Positions 25,500 through 34,097 of a stretch of DNA of 64,000 bases are shown piece by piece. The notes below the pieces were generated by a model that had not been told where the DNA came from, did not search any database, and saw nothing but the letters and a program-made list of their open reading frames with translations. Position 1 is the stretch's first letter. Every line of letters begins with the position of its first letter. The translations under genes and the position numbers were made by a program. The DNA lies in the NCBI GenBank assembly GCA_963749365.1, contig CAVVME010000003.1, forward strand, positions 1,426,001 through 1,490,000, in the 5' to 3' direction. This stretch comes from WHSW01 sp963749365. Its GTDB lineage: Bacteria > Actinomycetota > Thermoleophilia > Solirubrobacterales > 70-9.

Positions 25500-25913
25500 T
25501 CAGGCCACGACGGTCTGTCGCGGCTCCGATGGACGCCTGCGTCGCCCGGCGGCACGCGCCGCAGACGCGAGCAGCATCAGGCCGATAGCTCCGGCGGCGC
25601 CGATCGCCGCATCGCCCCAGTCGAAGCCGTCCTCGGCGATGCCGCCCCGGGCACCGACCGCGGCGGCGAACGGGACCGCCTGCGATCCGTCGCGCCGGAG
25701 GGCGGGCGCCTCGTGGGCGTCGATCACGGGGTCGAACGGGACCGCGCGGTCGCCGTCGCGGCGGAGTTCGGCCGGCTCGCCCGAGGCGCCGGGCTCAGCT
25801 GAGCCCCCGCGATCTCCGTTCGCGGGAGCACCGATCTGCCCCGCTGCCGGGGCTACCGGCGCAATCGCCGCGACGACCAGGATCGCCATCGTCGTTCTCG
25901 TCACTGTCGACAT
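25500..25913 (-). CDS. Small exported/anchored protein with FDWGDAAIG motif
   Basis: 137 residues from the ATG at 25911-25913. A signal peptide (TMAILVVAAIAPVAPAAGQ) is followed by a low-complexity extracellular part with a duplicated LRRDGDxAVPF motif (about residues 50-58 and 72-80). Then comes DGFDWGDAAIGAAGAIGLML, which starts the C-terminal transmembrane helix, and a basic cytoplasmic tail. I believe such GFDWGDAAIG proteins recur in Solirubrobacterales, but cannot verify it here. Function unknown. The 155-base gap to the next gene holds only that gene's ribosome-binding site. Confidence 0.7.
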   Translation of the reverse strand: MSTVTRTTMAILVVAAIAPVAPAAGQIGAPANGDRGGSAEPGASGEPAELRRDGDRAVPFDPVIDAHEAPALRRDGSQAVPFAAAVGARGGIAEDGFDWGDAAIGAAGAIGLMLLASAARAAGRRRRPSEPRQTVVA

Positions 25914-26068
25914 CTCGTGCTCCTCTCGATCAGCTCGTGGCTCGGCGGAGCATCCGCGCGGGCGCTGAAATCCCGCTGAAACGCTCGGCGGGTGCTCGCG
26001 GGTAGCGCTGCTGACGCAAGCTTGGCCGGGTCGCGACCGGTGGTAGCTTGCGGCGAAGGAGGGGAACG

Positions 26069-29000
26069 ATGGAATTCGGTGTCCTCGGGCCGCTCGAGGT
26101 CCGCAGCAGCCGAGCCCAGGTCGCCCTGGGCCCGGCCAAGCAGCGCGCCTTGCTTGCGATCCTGCTGGTGCATGCGAACGAGCTCGTCTCCAGCGATCGG
26201 CTGATCGACGAGCTCTGGCCGGAGCCACCGGAGACCGCGGCCAACGCTCTCCAGGTCTACGTCGGGAAGCTGCGCAAGGCGCTCGAGCCCGAGCGGACTC
26301 GAGGCGCCCCCGGCGAGCTCCTGGTCACGCGAGCTCCCGGGTACATGCTTCGCGTCGGGCCCGACGAGCTCGACGCCGACCGGTTCGAGCGCCTGCTGGG
26401 TGAGGGCAGAAGGGCAAGCGAAGCGAAGGATCCCGCGACCGCAGCGAACAGGCTCCGCGCGGCGCTCGAGCTGTGGCGGGGCCCGGCGCTCGTCGACTTC
26501 GCCTACGACCCCTTCGCTCAGGCCGAGATCGCGCGCCTCGAGGAGCTGCGGCTGGACGCGATCGAGGAGCGCCTCGTGGCGGATCTCGCGCTCGGCGGCG
26601 CAGCCGACCTGGTGGCGGAGCTCGAGGCCCTGGTCAGGGACAACCCGCTGCGCGAGCGGCTGCGCGGGCAGCTGATGCTCGCTCTCTACCGCTCCGGTCG
26701 CCAGGCGGACGCGCTCGAGGTCTATCGGCAGACGCGCGAGACCCTCGACGAGGAGCTCGGCCTCGTGCCGAGCCCGTTGCTTCAGCGCTTGCAGGCGGCG
26801 ATCCTGCGCCAGGAGCCGGCACTCGAGATCTCGCTTGAGGCGCCGGCCTCGCGGGCGGAGCAGTCGGCCCCGCCGCCGGGCGCCATTACCGCTGACGCGT
26901 CCGAGGTGCGAAAGACGGTGACGGTGATGGCCGTGCGCCGGACGGCCGTCCGCGGCCTCGATCCGGAGGCCCTGCGAAGCGATGAGGAGCGCTACCGCGC
27001 GCAGCTCACGCGGACCGTGGGGCGCTACGGCGGGACCATCGCAAGCAGTCTTGGCAACGAGGTGACGGCCGTGTTCGGCATCCCGCGAGTCCACGAGGAC
27101 GATGCGGTCCGGGCCGTGTCGGCTGCGCTCGAGATCCGCGATGCGCCGGCTCGGGAGGCGATCAGCGTCGGGATCGCGACCGGGGAGATCCTGGCCAGCG
27201 CTTCGAGCGGCGGCAGGCTGTCGATCGTCGGCGACCCCGTGACGGCCGCCGGCGAGCTCGAGGACGCCGCCGCCGACGGCGAGGTCCTGCTCGGCGAGGA
27301 GACCGCGCGGCTGATTCGCGGGACGGCGACGGTCGATCCGGTGGCTACCGAGGCGGGTCCCGCCTGGCGGGTGGAGCACCTCGCCCGGGAACGACCTGCG
27401 GTCGGATCGCTGAAGGCGCCGCTGGTCGGGCGAACGCGCGAGCTCGCCGAGGTCCGGAAGGCGTTCGAGCAGGTCGCCGTTGAACACACGCTGCACATGC
27501 TCACGATCCTCGGCACGGCGGGGATCGGCAAATCGAGGCTTGCTCAGGAGCTGGCCGCGCTTGCCGCGGGCCGGTCAACCGTGCTCGTCGGCCGCTGCGT
27601 TCCCTACGGCGAGGGGATCACGTTCTGGTCGCTGCGCGAGATGCTGAGCCAGCTGACGGCCGAAGGGCCGCCGGACGAGAAGGACGAGGTCCGGCGGCTC
27701 GCCTACCACCTCCAGGAGGCGGTCGGGGCAGCGGAGACGTCGGTCGACCGCGAGGAGATCTTCTGGGCGACGCGGAGCCTGTTCGCGGCGCTCGCCCGCG
27801 AGCGGCCCCTGGTTCTCTTCTTCGAGGACGTTCACTGGGCCGAGCCGACCTTCCTGGACCTGGTCGAGTACCTGACCGAGCGCGAGCCCGATGTACCGAT
27901 CCTGCTCGTCTGCATCGCCCGCCCCGAGCTGCTCGAGGCGCGGCCTGGCTGGGGAAGCGGACGGCCGAACGCCGGCTCCCTCCTGCTCGACAGCCTCCCG
28001 GACACCGACTGCGAGGCGTTGATCGGCAACCTCGCCGCGCACCTTGCCGACGAGACGAAGGCCCGAGTGCTCGAGACGGCCGAGGGCAACCCGCTGTTCA
28101 TCGAGCAGCTCGTCGCCATGCTCACGGAGGGAGATCGCGACGCGGCGGAGCTCGCCGTCCCGCCGACGATCGACGCCCTGCTGTCGGCGCGCCTGGATCG
28201 TCTCGGGCCGGGCGAGCGCGCCGTGATCAGCCGGGCCGCCGTGGCCGGGAAGGAGTTCTCCCCTGAGGCGATTGTCCACCTACTGCCCGAGGATGCCCGC
28301 GCCTTCATCGCCCGTCACCTCGAGACCCTCGACAGCAAGGAGCTGATCGGCCCTGCGCCGGTGCCCGGAGGCGGTGAGGGCTTTCGCTTCCGTCACATCC
28401 TGATCCAGGAGGCGGCCTATCGAGCGACGCCGAAGGGCCTGCGGGCGGAGCTTCACGAGCGCTTTGCCGCCTGGGTTGACGACCCGGCCCGCGACGGACT
28501 CGCGGAGCACTCCGAGATCGCCGGCTATCACCTCGAACGGGCGTTTCGCTACCGAGCCGAGCTCGGCCCGGTCGGCGAGCGGGAGCTCTCGCTCGCGTAC
28601 CGGGCCTGCGACCAGCTCGCCGGCGCAGGTCAGCGGGCGTTCCAGCGGGGGGACATGCCGGCGACGGCGAACCTGCTCGGCCGCGCGGCAGAGCTGCCGA
28701 CCCCGAGGGGCGGGACCGGACTCGCGGTGCTGCCCGAGTTGGGCTACGCCCTGTTTGAGATCGGCGAGGTGGACCGGGCGAGCACCGTGCTCGCCGACGC
28801 CCGAGCCAGGGCCCGCGCTGACCAGGATCGCGGCGTGGAATGGCGCGTCGCCGTCACCCGCCCGCGGATCGAGATGTACAGGGACCCGGAGGGGATCGAC
28901 CTGGATGCGGTGAGGGCGGAAACCGAGACCGCGATCGAGGTCCTCGGCGAGCTCGGCGACGAGGCCGGCCTGGCGCGGGCGTGGATGGTCCTCTCGGACA

Positions 29001-29839
29001 TCGTCTGGAGCAGAGGCCGGCTGCTCGAGACCAGCGATGCGGCCACTCGCGCCGCCGAGCATGCGCGACGTGCCGGCAATCGGCGCGAGGTCGGCTGGGC
29101 GCTCGGGCAGAACGCCCTCTGCGCGATCCACGGCCCGATGCCGGTCGACGAGGGCCTCGCCTGGCTCGAGGGGCTGCTCCGGGCGGAGCCGGAGAACCGC
29201 ACCCTGGACGCGAACCTGTCCGGGTTCGTGACCGTGCTCGAGGCGATGAGCGGCCGCGTCGACGAGGCGCGCCGCCACATCGCGGAGACGCGCGCCCTGG
29301 CGCGAGACCTCGGCCTGATCTGGCAGGCCGGCGTCCAGGAGCTGCTCAGCGGCTACGTCGAGCTGCTGGCGGGCGACCCGGTCGCCGCCGAGCGCGACAT
29401 GCGGACGGCCGCGCAGGTCTTTCGCGAGATCGGCGAGGGGTGGTTCCTCTCGACCGTGGCGGTCGATCTGCCCCGGGCTGTCTACGAGCAGGGTCGTTAC
29501 GACGACGCCATGGCCCTGCTCGACGACATCGACGAGGTCCCGGCGCCCACCGACCGCGAGTGGCAGATCAAGCGCACCGGCGTCCCCGCGCGGCTGCTGG
29601 CCAGGCGGGGGCGGCTGGACGAGGCCGAACAGCTTGCCCGCCAGGGAGTGGCGCTCGGCGCCGATTGCGAGTTCGTCGGCCTGCACGCCGACGTGCTCCT
29701 CGATCTCGCCGAGGTCTTGGACTTGGCCGGGCGGGAGGTGGAGGCGGCGGCGGCGCGGGACGAGGCGGTGAGCCTTTATGAGCGCAAGGGCAACCTGGCG
29801 GCGGCCCGGAGCGCGCGCCAATTGGCGGCGTCGCGCTAG
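26069..29839 (+). CDS. AfsR/SARP-type regulator with cyclase-like, ATPase and TPR domains
   Basis: 1256 residues, starting at the ATG at 26069 because a strong GAAGGAGGGG precedes it; an ATG at 26048 lacks this. Order: OmpR-type winged helix (1-95, MEFGVLGPLEVRSSRAQVAL), BTAD (about 98-245), class III cyclase-like domain (about 285-440), AAA/STAND ATPase with Walker A GTAGIGKSR (about 483) and Walker B LVLFFEDVHW (about 580), then TPR-like helices to the end. The cyclase-like domain begins VMAVRRTAVRG, with no metal-binding Asp where FxDI is expected, so it is probably non-catalytic. The family activates secondary-metabolism or stress genes; targets unknown. Confidence 0.85.
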   Translation: MEFGVLGPLEVRSSRAQVALGPAKQRALLAILLVHANELVSSDRLIDELWPEPPETAANALQVYVGKLRKALEPERTRGAPGELLVTRAPGYMLRVGPDELDADRFERLLGEGRRASEAKDPATAANRLRAALELWRGPALVDFAYDPFAQAEIARLEELRLDAIEERLVADLALGGAADLVAELEALVRDNPLRERLRGQLMLALYRSGRQADALEVYRQTRETLDEELGLVPSPLLQRLQAAILRQEPALEISLEAPASRAEQSAPPPGAITADASEVRKTVTVMAVRRTAVRGLDPEALRSDEERYRAQLTRTVGRYGGTIASSLGNEVTAVFGIPRVHEDDAVRAVSAALEIRDAPAREAISVGIATGEILASASSGGRLSIVGDPVTAAGELEDAAADGEVLLGEETARLIRGTATVDPVATEAGPAWRVEHLARERPAVGSLKAPLVGRTRELAEVRKAFEQVAVEHTLHMLTILGTAGIGKSRLAQELAALAAGRSTVLVGRCVPYGEGITFWSLREMLSQLTAEGPPDEKDEVRRLAYHLQEAVGAAETSVDREEIFWATRSLFAALARERPLVLFFEDVHWAEPTFLDLVEYLTEREPDVPILLVCIARPELLEARPGWGSGRPNAGSLLLDSLPDTDCEALIGNLAAHLADETKARVLETAEGNPLFIEQLVAMLTEGDRDAAELAVPPTIDALLSARLDRLGPGERAVISRAAVAGKEFSPEAIVHLLPEDARAFIARHLETLDSKELIGPAPVPGGGEGFRFRHILIQEAAYRATPKGLRAELHERFAAWVDDPARDGLAEHSEIAGYHLERAFRYRAELGPVGERELSLAYRACDQLAGAGQRAFQRGDMPATANLLGRAAELPTPRGGTGLAVLPELGYALFEIGEVDRASTVLADARARARADQDRGVEWRVAVTRPRIEMYRDPEGIDLDAVRAETETAIEVLGELGDEAGLARAWMVLSDIVWSRGRLLETSDAATRAAEHARRAGNRREVGWALGQNALCAIHGPMPVDEGLAWLEGLLRAEPENRTLDANLSGFVTVLEAMSGRVDEARRHIAETRALARDLGLIWQAGVQELLSGYVELLAGDPVAAERDMRTAAQVFREIGEGWFLSTVAVDLPRAVYEQGRYDDAMALLDDIDEVPAPTDREWQIKRTGVPARLLARRGRLDEAEQLARQGVALGADCEFVGLHADVLLDLAEVLDLAGREVEAAAARDEAVSLYERKGNLAAARSARQLAASR

Positions 29840-29853
29840 CAGCCGGAGCCGCC

Positions 29854-29873
29854 CGCCCGCTACACCGCGGGCG
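29854..29873. terminator. Hairpin between convergent genes
   Basis: CGCCCGC and GCGGGCG form a 7-bp stem with a 6-base loop in the 20-base gap between the AfsR-like gene and the HExxH gene, overlapping the latter's stop codon. A two-way terminator by position; no T-run. Confidence 0.35.
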
Positions 29874-31971
29874 CGAGCGCCCGCTCGAGCTTCGGGCCGA
29901 GCTGGGCGTAGAAGAGGGAGAGCGGGAACTCGTCGTCGCGGACCAGGTCGACGAGCTGCTTCGGCTCGGCCACCTCGGGCAGATCGCGGCTCTGCCGGGC
30001 CCAGACCGAGCCCTCGGCCGGGGCGACATAGTCGGAGATCAGGTCGTGGGCGGCGATCCACTGGCCGAGCTTCGAGCGGTCGATCCCGGAGTGATAGAGC
30101 TCGTGGACGAGCTCATACAGGCGCCCGACCCCGTCGGCGACCCGGTCCCAGTCGATCGTCAGCCGGTTGTCGGTCCAGTGCAGATAGCCCTCCTTGTGCA
30201 GGAACGCGAACAGGAGCTGGCCGCCGAGCCCGTCGTAGTTGCGGATCCGCGAGCCGGTGATCGGGAAACGGAAGAGGCGGTCGAAGAGGATCGCGTAGCG
30301 GACGTGGCGGGCGAGCGCCAGGCCCTCGCGCTCGAGCTCGACCGCGGTGACGAAGGTGGTCAGGTCGCAGCGCAGCTCCTCCAGCGAGTACATCCAGTAG
30401 GGGCTGCGCTGGCGGATCATGAACGGGTCGAAGGGCAGGTCGCCGCGCATGTGGGTGCGGTCGTGGATCAGGTCCCAGAGCATGTACGCGCTCTCGGAGA
30501 GCTCGGCCGAGCGCAACAGGCAGGCGGCGTCGGGCGGCAGGTTGAGGCCCAGCTGCGCGGCCGCGGCGCCGCAGACGCGGCGGAAGCGCTCCGCCTCGCG
30601 GTCGCAGAAGATGGCGCCGAAGTGGTACTCGGAGGGCGGCTCGGCGGTGGCGAAGGTCTCGGGGAAGAGCACCGCGCACTCGGAGTCATAGCCCGCGGTG
30701 CGGTCGACGAAGGTGACCGGCAGGAACTTGGCGTTGTCGAATCGCGAGCGCTCGAGCTCGTCGATCCACTGCGGCCACGGGACGCGGACGATCAGCGCCT
30801 CGAAGCAGACGTCGCGTGAGGCGTTCTGCTTGTACATCGGAAACACGCACAGGTGCTCGATCCCGTCGCGGCGCTCGAGCTCGGGGCGGAAGGCCTCGGT
30901 CGAGCGGATGAAGTCCGGCTTCGCATAGCCGCCGTCGGCCCAGACGCGCAGGTCGGCGGCCAGCGCCTCGATGTAGGCGCCCTGGTGCGGAAAGCGCGGC
31001 GCCAGGGCCTCTGACGAGTCGGCGATCGTCGCGACGAGGCGCTCGAGCGCCGCCGGGTCATGGGCCGAGGTGTCGACCGACCCGTCGGGCGACTGGGTCA
31101 GGCGCAGCTCCGAGATGGCGGCGCGCAGCCGCAGCCAGGCGGGGTCGGAGGCCGCGGGCGACGCGGGCGCGGCTGCGGGGGCGGCAAACGACGGCTCCGC
31201 AGCCCAGTAGACGAGGTTGCGCCACAGCGTCTCGTGATCGAGCTCGCCGATGCAGTCGTCGCCGAACAGGTCGGAGTCGGCGAGCACCACGACGCGGCCG
31301 GCGCCGTGGCTGACGACGGCGGCGAGCGCCGCCTCCGGCAGCGAGGCGGTGGGGTGGGCTCGGGCGATCACCCGCGCCCCGTTGGCGGCCGTCAGTGCCC
31401 CCGAGCGATAGAAGCAGGCCTCGTGGACGCCGGCGAGCGGGTCGGTGTCGAACCCGGGTCCGTCGCCGGCGGTGCCGGGGCGCCGGTCGAGCGCCGCCAG
31501 AACCCATGACGGCGCGTCGCCGTGATGGTGCTCGTAGTCCTGCACGGTCGCGTTCTCGATCCCGATCCCGAATCGCCCGACGAGCTCGGCGACGTTGTTG
31601 CCGTACTTCTCCTGCTCGGTCTCGGCGAGCACGATCAGGCCGCCGCCGGCCTCGACGAAGGCGTCGATCGCATCGATCTCCTCGTCGCCGAGGCGCGGTG
31701 AGCCACCGTCCACGGTCGCCTCCCAGCGCGGGTCGGAGGGGTGGGCGATGACGAGCACCGAGACGGCGGCGAGCGTCTGCGCGGTCAGCGGGCCATCGGT
31801 GTGCGCGGCGACCTCGAACTCGCGCGCGGCGAGGCTGGCCGCGGCGAGGGCGAGCGAGGAGTCGTCAGGGTGAGAGGGCTGGATCGCGCGAGCGATCTCG
31901 GGACGGATCGTCCAGGCCTCCGAATGGGCCTCGTCGAAGAGCACGCGGGCGGTCTTGCGAACGGTGGTCAC
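29860..31971 (-). CDS. Large two-part protein with HExxH motif (DUF6421-like)
   Basis: 703 residues from the GTG at 31969-31971. The N-terminal ~250 residues resemble a GATase-like/DUF4350 alpha-beta domain (RVLFDEAHSEAW, VLVIAHPSDPRW, GGGLIVLAETEQEKYGNNVA, VVVLADSDLFGDD). The C-terminal ~450 residues carry IHDRTHMRGDLPFDPFMIRQ, SPYWMYSLEELRCDLTTF and HELYH (623-627), an HExxH metal-binding pattern. From memory this half resembles the actinobacterial DUF6421 family; that name is tentative. Whether it is a peptidase is unknown. It is divergent from an Lrp gene with 74 bases between start codons. There is no signal peptide, so it is probably cytoplasmic. Confidence 0.75.
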   Translation of the reverse strand: MTTVRKTARVLFDEAHSEAWTIRPEIARAIQPSHPDDSSLALAAASLAAREFEVAAHTDGPLTAQTLAAVSVLVIAHPSDPRWEATVDGGSPRLGDEEIDAIDAFVEAGGGLIVLAETEQEKYGNNVAELVGRFGIGIENATVQDYEHHHGDAPSWVLAALDRRPGTAGDGPGFDTDPLAGVHEACFYRSGALTAANGARVIARAHPTASLPEAALAAVVSHGAGRVVVLADSDLFGDDCIGELDHETLWRNLVYWAAEPSFAAPAAAPASPAASDPAWLRLRAAISELRLTQSPDGSVDTSAHDPAALERLVATIADSSEALAPRFPHQGAYIEALAADLRVWADGGYAKPDFIRSTEAFRPELERRDGIEHLCVFPMYKQNASRDVCFEALIVRVPWPQWIDELERSRFDNAKFLPVTFVDRTAGYDSECAVLFPETFATAEPPSEYHFGAIFCDREAERFRRVCGAAAAQLGLNLPPDAACLLRSAELSESAYMLWDLIHDRTHMRGDLPFDPFMIRQRSPYWMYSLEELRCDLTTFVTAVELEREGLALARHVRYAILFDRLFRFPITGSRIRNYDGLGGQLLFAFLHKEGYLHWTDNRLTIDWDRVADGVGRLYELVHELYHSGIDRSKLGQWIAAHDLISDYVAPAEGSVWARQSRDLPEVAEPKQLVDLVRDDEFPLSLFYAQLGPKLERALAPAV

Positions 31972-32032
31972 GATCTGAACCGTAGATGGCGGGCCGGATC
32001 GCGTCAATGGCGGACTCGTCTCCCATGTGCGC

Positions 32033-32072
32033 AAGAATCCTGCGTATGGACGCGACAGATCGCAGGATTCTT
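32033..32072. promoter_or_regulatory. Perfect 12-bp inverted repeat across the lrp-type start codon
   Basis: AAGAATCCTGCG (32033-32044) and CGCAGGATTCTT (32061-32072) are exact reverse complements with a 16-base spacer that contains the ATG at 32046. The left arm includes AAGAAT, which sits 7 bases before the ATG and could be the -10. It is a likely operator for the Lrp protein (autoregulation and control of the divergent gene), or an mRNA hairpin exposing the start codon in its loop. Confidence 0.65.
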
Positions 32073-32483
32073 TCACTGCTGATGGAGGACGGGCGCCGCA
32101 CCTACGAGGAGATCGCGGGTCGGGTGAAGCTCTCCGCGCCCTCGGTCAAGCGGCGTGTCGACCGGCTGCGCGCCGCCGGTGCGCTGCACGGCTTCACCGC
32201 GCTGGTCGACTACGAGGCGCTCGGCTGGAACACCGAGGCGCTGGTCGAGCTCTATTACAGGCCGGGGACGACGCTCGCCGAGGTGACGCGGACGCTGCGC
32301 GACCATCCCGAGGTGGTCGAGGCGTGGAGCGTGACCGGCGACGCGGACGCGATCGCACGGGTGCGGACCGAGGACAACGCCGACCTCGAGCGGCTGATCA
32401 TCGGCCTCCAGCGCACCGGGCTGGTCGAGCGCACCAGCTCGCAGGTGATCCTCTCCCGCCTCGTCCACCACGGGCGCGAGTAA
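32046..32483 (+). CDS. Lrp/AsnC family transcriptional regulator
   Basis: 145 residues from the ATG at 32046, where the family N terminus MDATDRRILSLLMEDGRRTY begins. The helix-turn-helix (EEIAGRVKLSAPSVKRRVDR, about 20-39) is followed by the RAM ligand-binding domain (ALVELYYRPGTTLAEVTRTL to ARVRTEDNADLERLI). Such proteins form octameric rings and respond to amino acids or small ligands. It is divergent from the HExxH gene; the inverted repeat at 32033-32072 is the probable binding site. An upstream in-frame ATG at 31986 exists but gives a non-family extension. Confidence 0.9.
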   Translation: MDATDRRILSLLMEDGRRTYEEIAGRVKLSAPSVKRRVDRLRAAGALHGFTALVDYEALGWNTEALVELYYRPGTTLAEVTRTLRDHPEVVEAWSVTGDADAIARVRTEDNADLERLIIGLQRTGLVERTSSQVILSRLVHHGRE

Positions 32484-32485
32484 CG

Positions 32486-32722
32486 GTGTCGCGAAACACT
32501 TCGATCCTGCTCGGGGTGGACTACGTCTTCATCCTCGTCGGTGATGGACGACTGGCTGATCCCGGCATCGGCGATGGAAGGCGTGAGCGGGTCACGCTCG
32601 GCGGTGTCAAGTACTCCGAGTTCGAGGTCGAGCGGGGCCAGCCGATCCTCGATCTGGTCTATGAGCCCGCAGTCGGCTCTTCTACAATCGGCGCGCCCAG
32701 CCCCGGGGGAGCGCCGGAGTAG
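32486..32722 (+). CDS. Doubtful small ORF between lrp and tRNA-Tyr
   Basis: 78 codons from a GTG 2 bases after the lrp stop: SRNTSILLGVDYVFILVGDG then VTLGGVKYSEFEVERGQPIL. The first 20 residues read like a real hydrophobic start, but third-position GC falls well below that of neighbouring genes after about codon 18, and the stop lies inside tRNA-Tyr. It may be a decayed fragment or a chance ORF. No family recognised. The tRNA promoter lies within it. Confidence 0.25.
   Translation: MSRNTSILLGVDYVFILVGDGRLADPGIGDGRRERVTLGGVKYSEFEVERGQPILDLVYEPAVGSSTIGAPSPGGAPE
32683..32688 (+). promoter_or_regulatory. -10 hexamer for tRNA-Tyr
   Basis: TACAAT lies 16 bases before the mature tRNA 5' end. A convincing -35 is not visible. 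The same hexamer precedes tRNA-Thr(CGT). Confidence 0.55.
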
Positions 32723-32787
32723 GAGAGCCGGGCCGGTCTGTAAAATCGGTGGCTACGCCTGAGTGGGTTCGATTCCCACCTCCCCCA
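32705..32787 (+). tRNA. tRNA-Tyr (anticodon GTA)
   Basis: 83 bases, class II. Acceptor GGGGGAG/CTCCCCC, D stem CCGG/CCGG, anticodon stem CCGGT/ATCGG with loop CTGTAAA (anticodon GTA), a long variable arm typical of tRNA-Tyr, T stem GTGGG/CCCAC with loop TTCGATT, discriminator A. CCA is not encoded. The 73 bases downstream, before the convergent sigma factor gene, hold an ACGGCC/GGCCGT inverted pair that might end transcription. Confidence 0.95.
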
Positions 32788-32860
32788 CTCGTGTGCGCTT
32801 CACGGCCGATGGTCCCGGACGGGTGATCCTCTAGCGCATCTGTCCCGCCGATGGGCCGTC

Positions 32861-34027
32861 CTAGGCCAGCTCACGCAGCCGCTGGGCCTCCGGGAGCTGC
32901 TTCAGCTTCTTCAGCGTGTTGTTTTCGATCTGGCGGATCCGCTCGCGGGTGACCCCGAACGCGCGCCCGACCTCCTCCAGAGTCAGAGGTTCGTGCCCGC
33001 GGAGGCCGTAGCGCAGCTCGATCACCTGCCGCTCGCGCTCGGGCAGCGCGTCGAGCGCGCGCTGAATGTCCTCGCGCTGCAGGTTCTCGGTCGCGGTCTC
33101 GAACGGCTCCTCGGTCGCTTCGTCGGCGACGAAGTCGCCGAGCTCGGACTCGTCCTCGTCGCCGACCGGCTTCTCGAGCGAGACCGGCATCTGCGCGACC
33201 CGGAGGATGTCGCGAACCTCGCGCACCGTGAGGTTGAGCTCGGCGGCGATCTCCTGCGGCGCCGGCTCCCGACCGAGCCGCTGCACGAGCTGGCGCTCGA
33301 CGTGTCCGACCCGGTTCAGCTTCTCGACCATGTGGACCGGGATCCGGATCGTCCGCGCCTTGTCGGCGATCGCCCGCGTGACCGCCTGGCGGATCCACCA
33401 GGTCGCGTAGGTGGAGAACTTGTAGCCGCGCCGATGGTCGAACTTCTCCACCGCCCGGATCAGGCCCAGCGAGCCCTCCTGGATCAGGTCGAGGAAGCTC
33501 AGCCCGCGCCCCAGGTATCCCTTCGCGATCGAGACCACCAGTCGCAGGTTGGCCTCGACCATGTGGCGCTTGGCGGCCATGTCGCCACGCTCGATCGCCT
33601 TCGCCAGCGCGATCTCCTGGTCGGCGGTGAGCAGCTCGACCCGGCCGATCGAGCGCAGGTAAAGGCGCAGCGAGTCGAGGCTGGGCTCGACGGTCAGGTC
33701 GAGCTCGGGCTTCTTCTGCTGCCCCGGCTGCTCGCCCTTGGCCTCCTTGTAGGCCGTGAGGCCGTCCTCGGCGATCACGTCGACCCCGTGCTCGATCAGG
33801 TAGGCGTGCAGGCCGTGGACCTGCTCCTTGGTGACCTCAATCTCCTCGAGCGCGCCGGAGATCTGCTCGAAGGTCAGATAGCCGCGCTCGCGCCCCTGGA
33901 CGATTAGCGCTCGCAGGTCCTCGGAGTCGGGGAGCGCCGCCTCGTCATGGGCGAGCTCGGGCCGACCGCCGGCCGCCGCCGGACCACCCCCGTTATCCGC
34001 TAGAAGAACATCCGGCTTCTCAGCCAT
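32861..34027 (-). CDS. rpoD: Primary RNA polymerase sigma factor (sigma-70, RpoD/SigA/HrdB type)
   Basis: 388 residues from the ATG at 34025-34027. Region 1.1-like start (LRALIVQGRERGYLTFEQIS), region 1.2 (DSLRLYLRSIGRVELLTADQ), region 2 with GLSFLDLIQEGSLGLIRAVE and KFSTYATWWIRQAVTRAI, region 3, and region 4 (RYGLRGHEPLTLEEVGRAFG, then VTRERIRQIE for the -35). It directs transcription of housekeeping genes. The presence of region 1.1 and complete 2.3-2.4 separates it from the second sigma gene at 56837. It is divergent from folE2 (70 bases between starts). Confidence 0.95.
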   Translation of the reverse strand: MAEKPDVLLADNGGGPAAAGGRPELAHDEAALPDSEDLRALIVQGRERGYLTFEQISGALEEIEVTKEQVHGLHAYLIEHGVDVIAEDGLTAYKEAKGEQPGQQKKPELDLTVEPSLDSLRLYLRSIGRVELLTADQEIALAKAIERGDMAAKRHMVEANLRLVVSIAKGYLGRGLSFLDLIQEGSLGLIRAVEKFDHRRGYKFSTYATWWIRQAVTRAIADKARTIRIPVHMVEKLNRVGHVERQLVQRLGREPAPQEIAAELNLTVREVRDILRVAQMPVSLEKPVGDEDESELGDFVADEATEEPFETATENLQREDIQRALDALPERERQVIELRYGLRGHEPLTLEEVGRAFGVTRERIRQIENNTLKKLKQLPEAQRLRELA

Positions 34028-34085
34028 CCGCCCGTCCTCTCCTCTCACCGGGCGGGCGAAGTATAGGACGGCGGGGACCGATCCC

Positions 34086-34091
34086 TACTCT
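34086..34091 (+). promoter_or_regulatory. -10 hexamer placed for a leaderless transcript
   Basis: TACTCT ends exactly 6 bases before the ATG at 34098; no ribosome-binding site intervenes. Confidence 0.5.
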
Positions 34092-34097
34092 TAGGCA

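Noticed and set aside
29860..31971. Calling the HExxH protein a zinc peptidase
   Set aside because: The motif alone is short and a third ligand cannot be assigned by eye; kept as unknown function.
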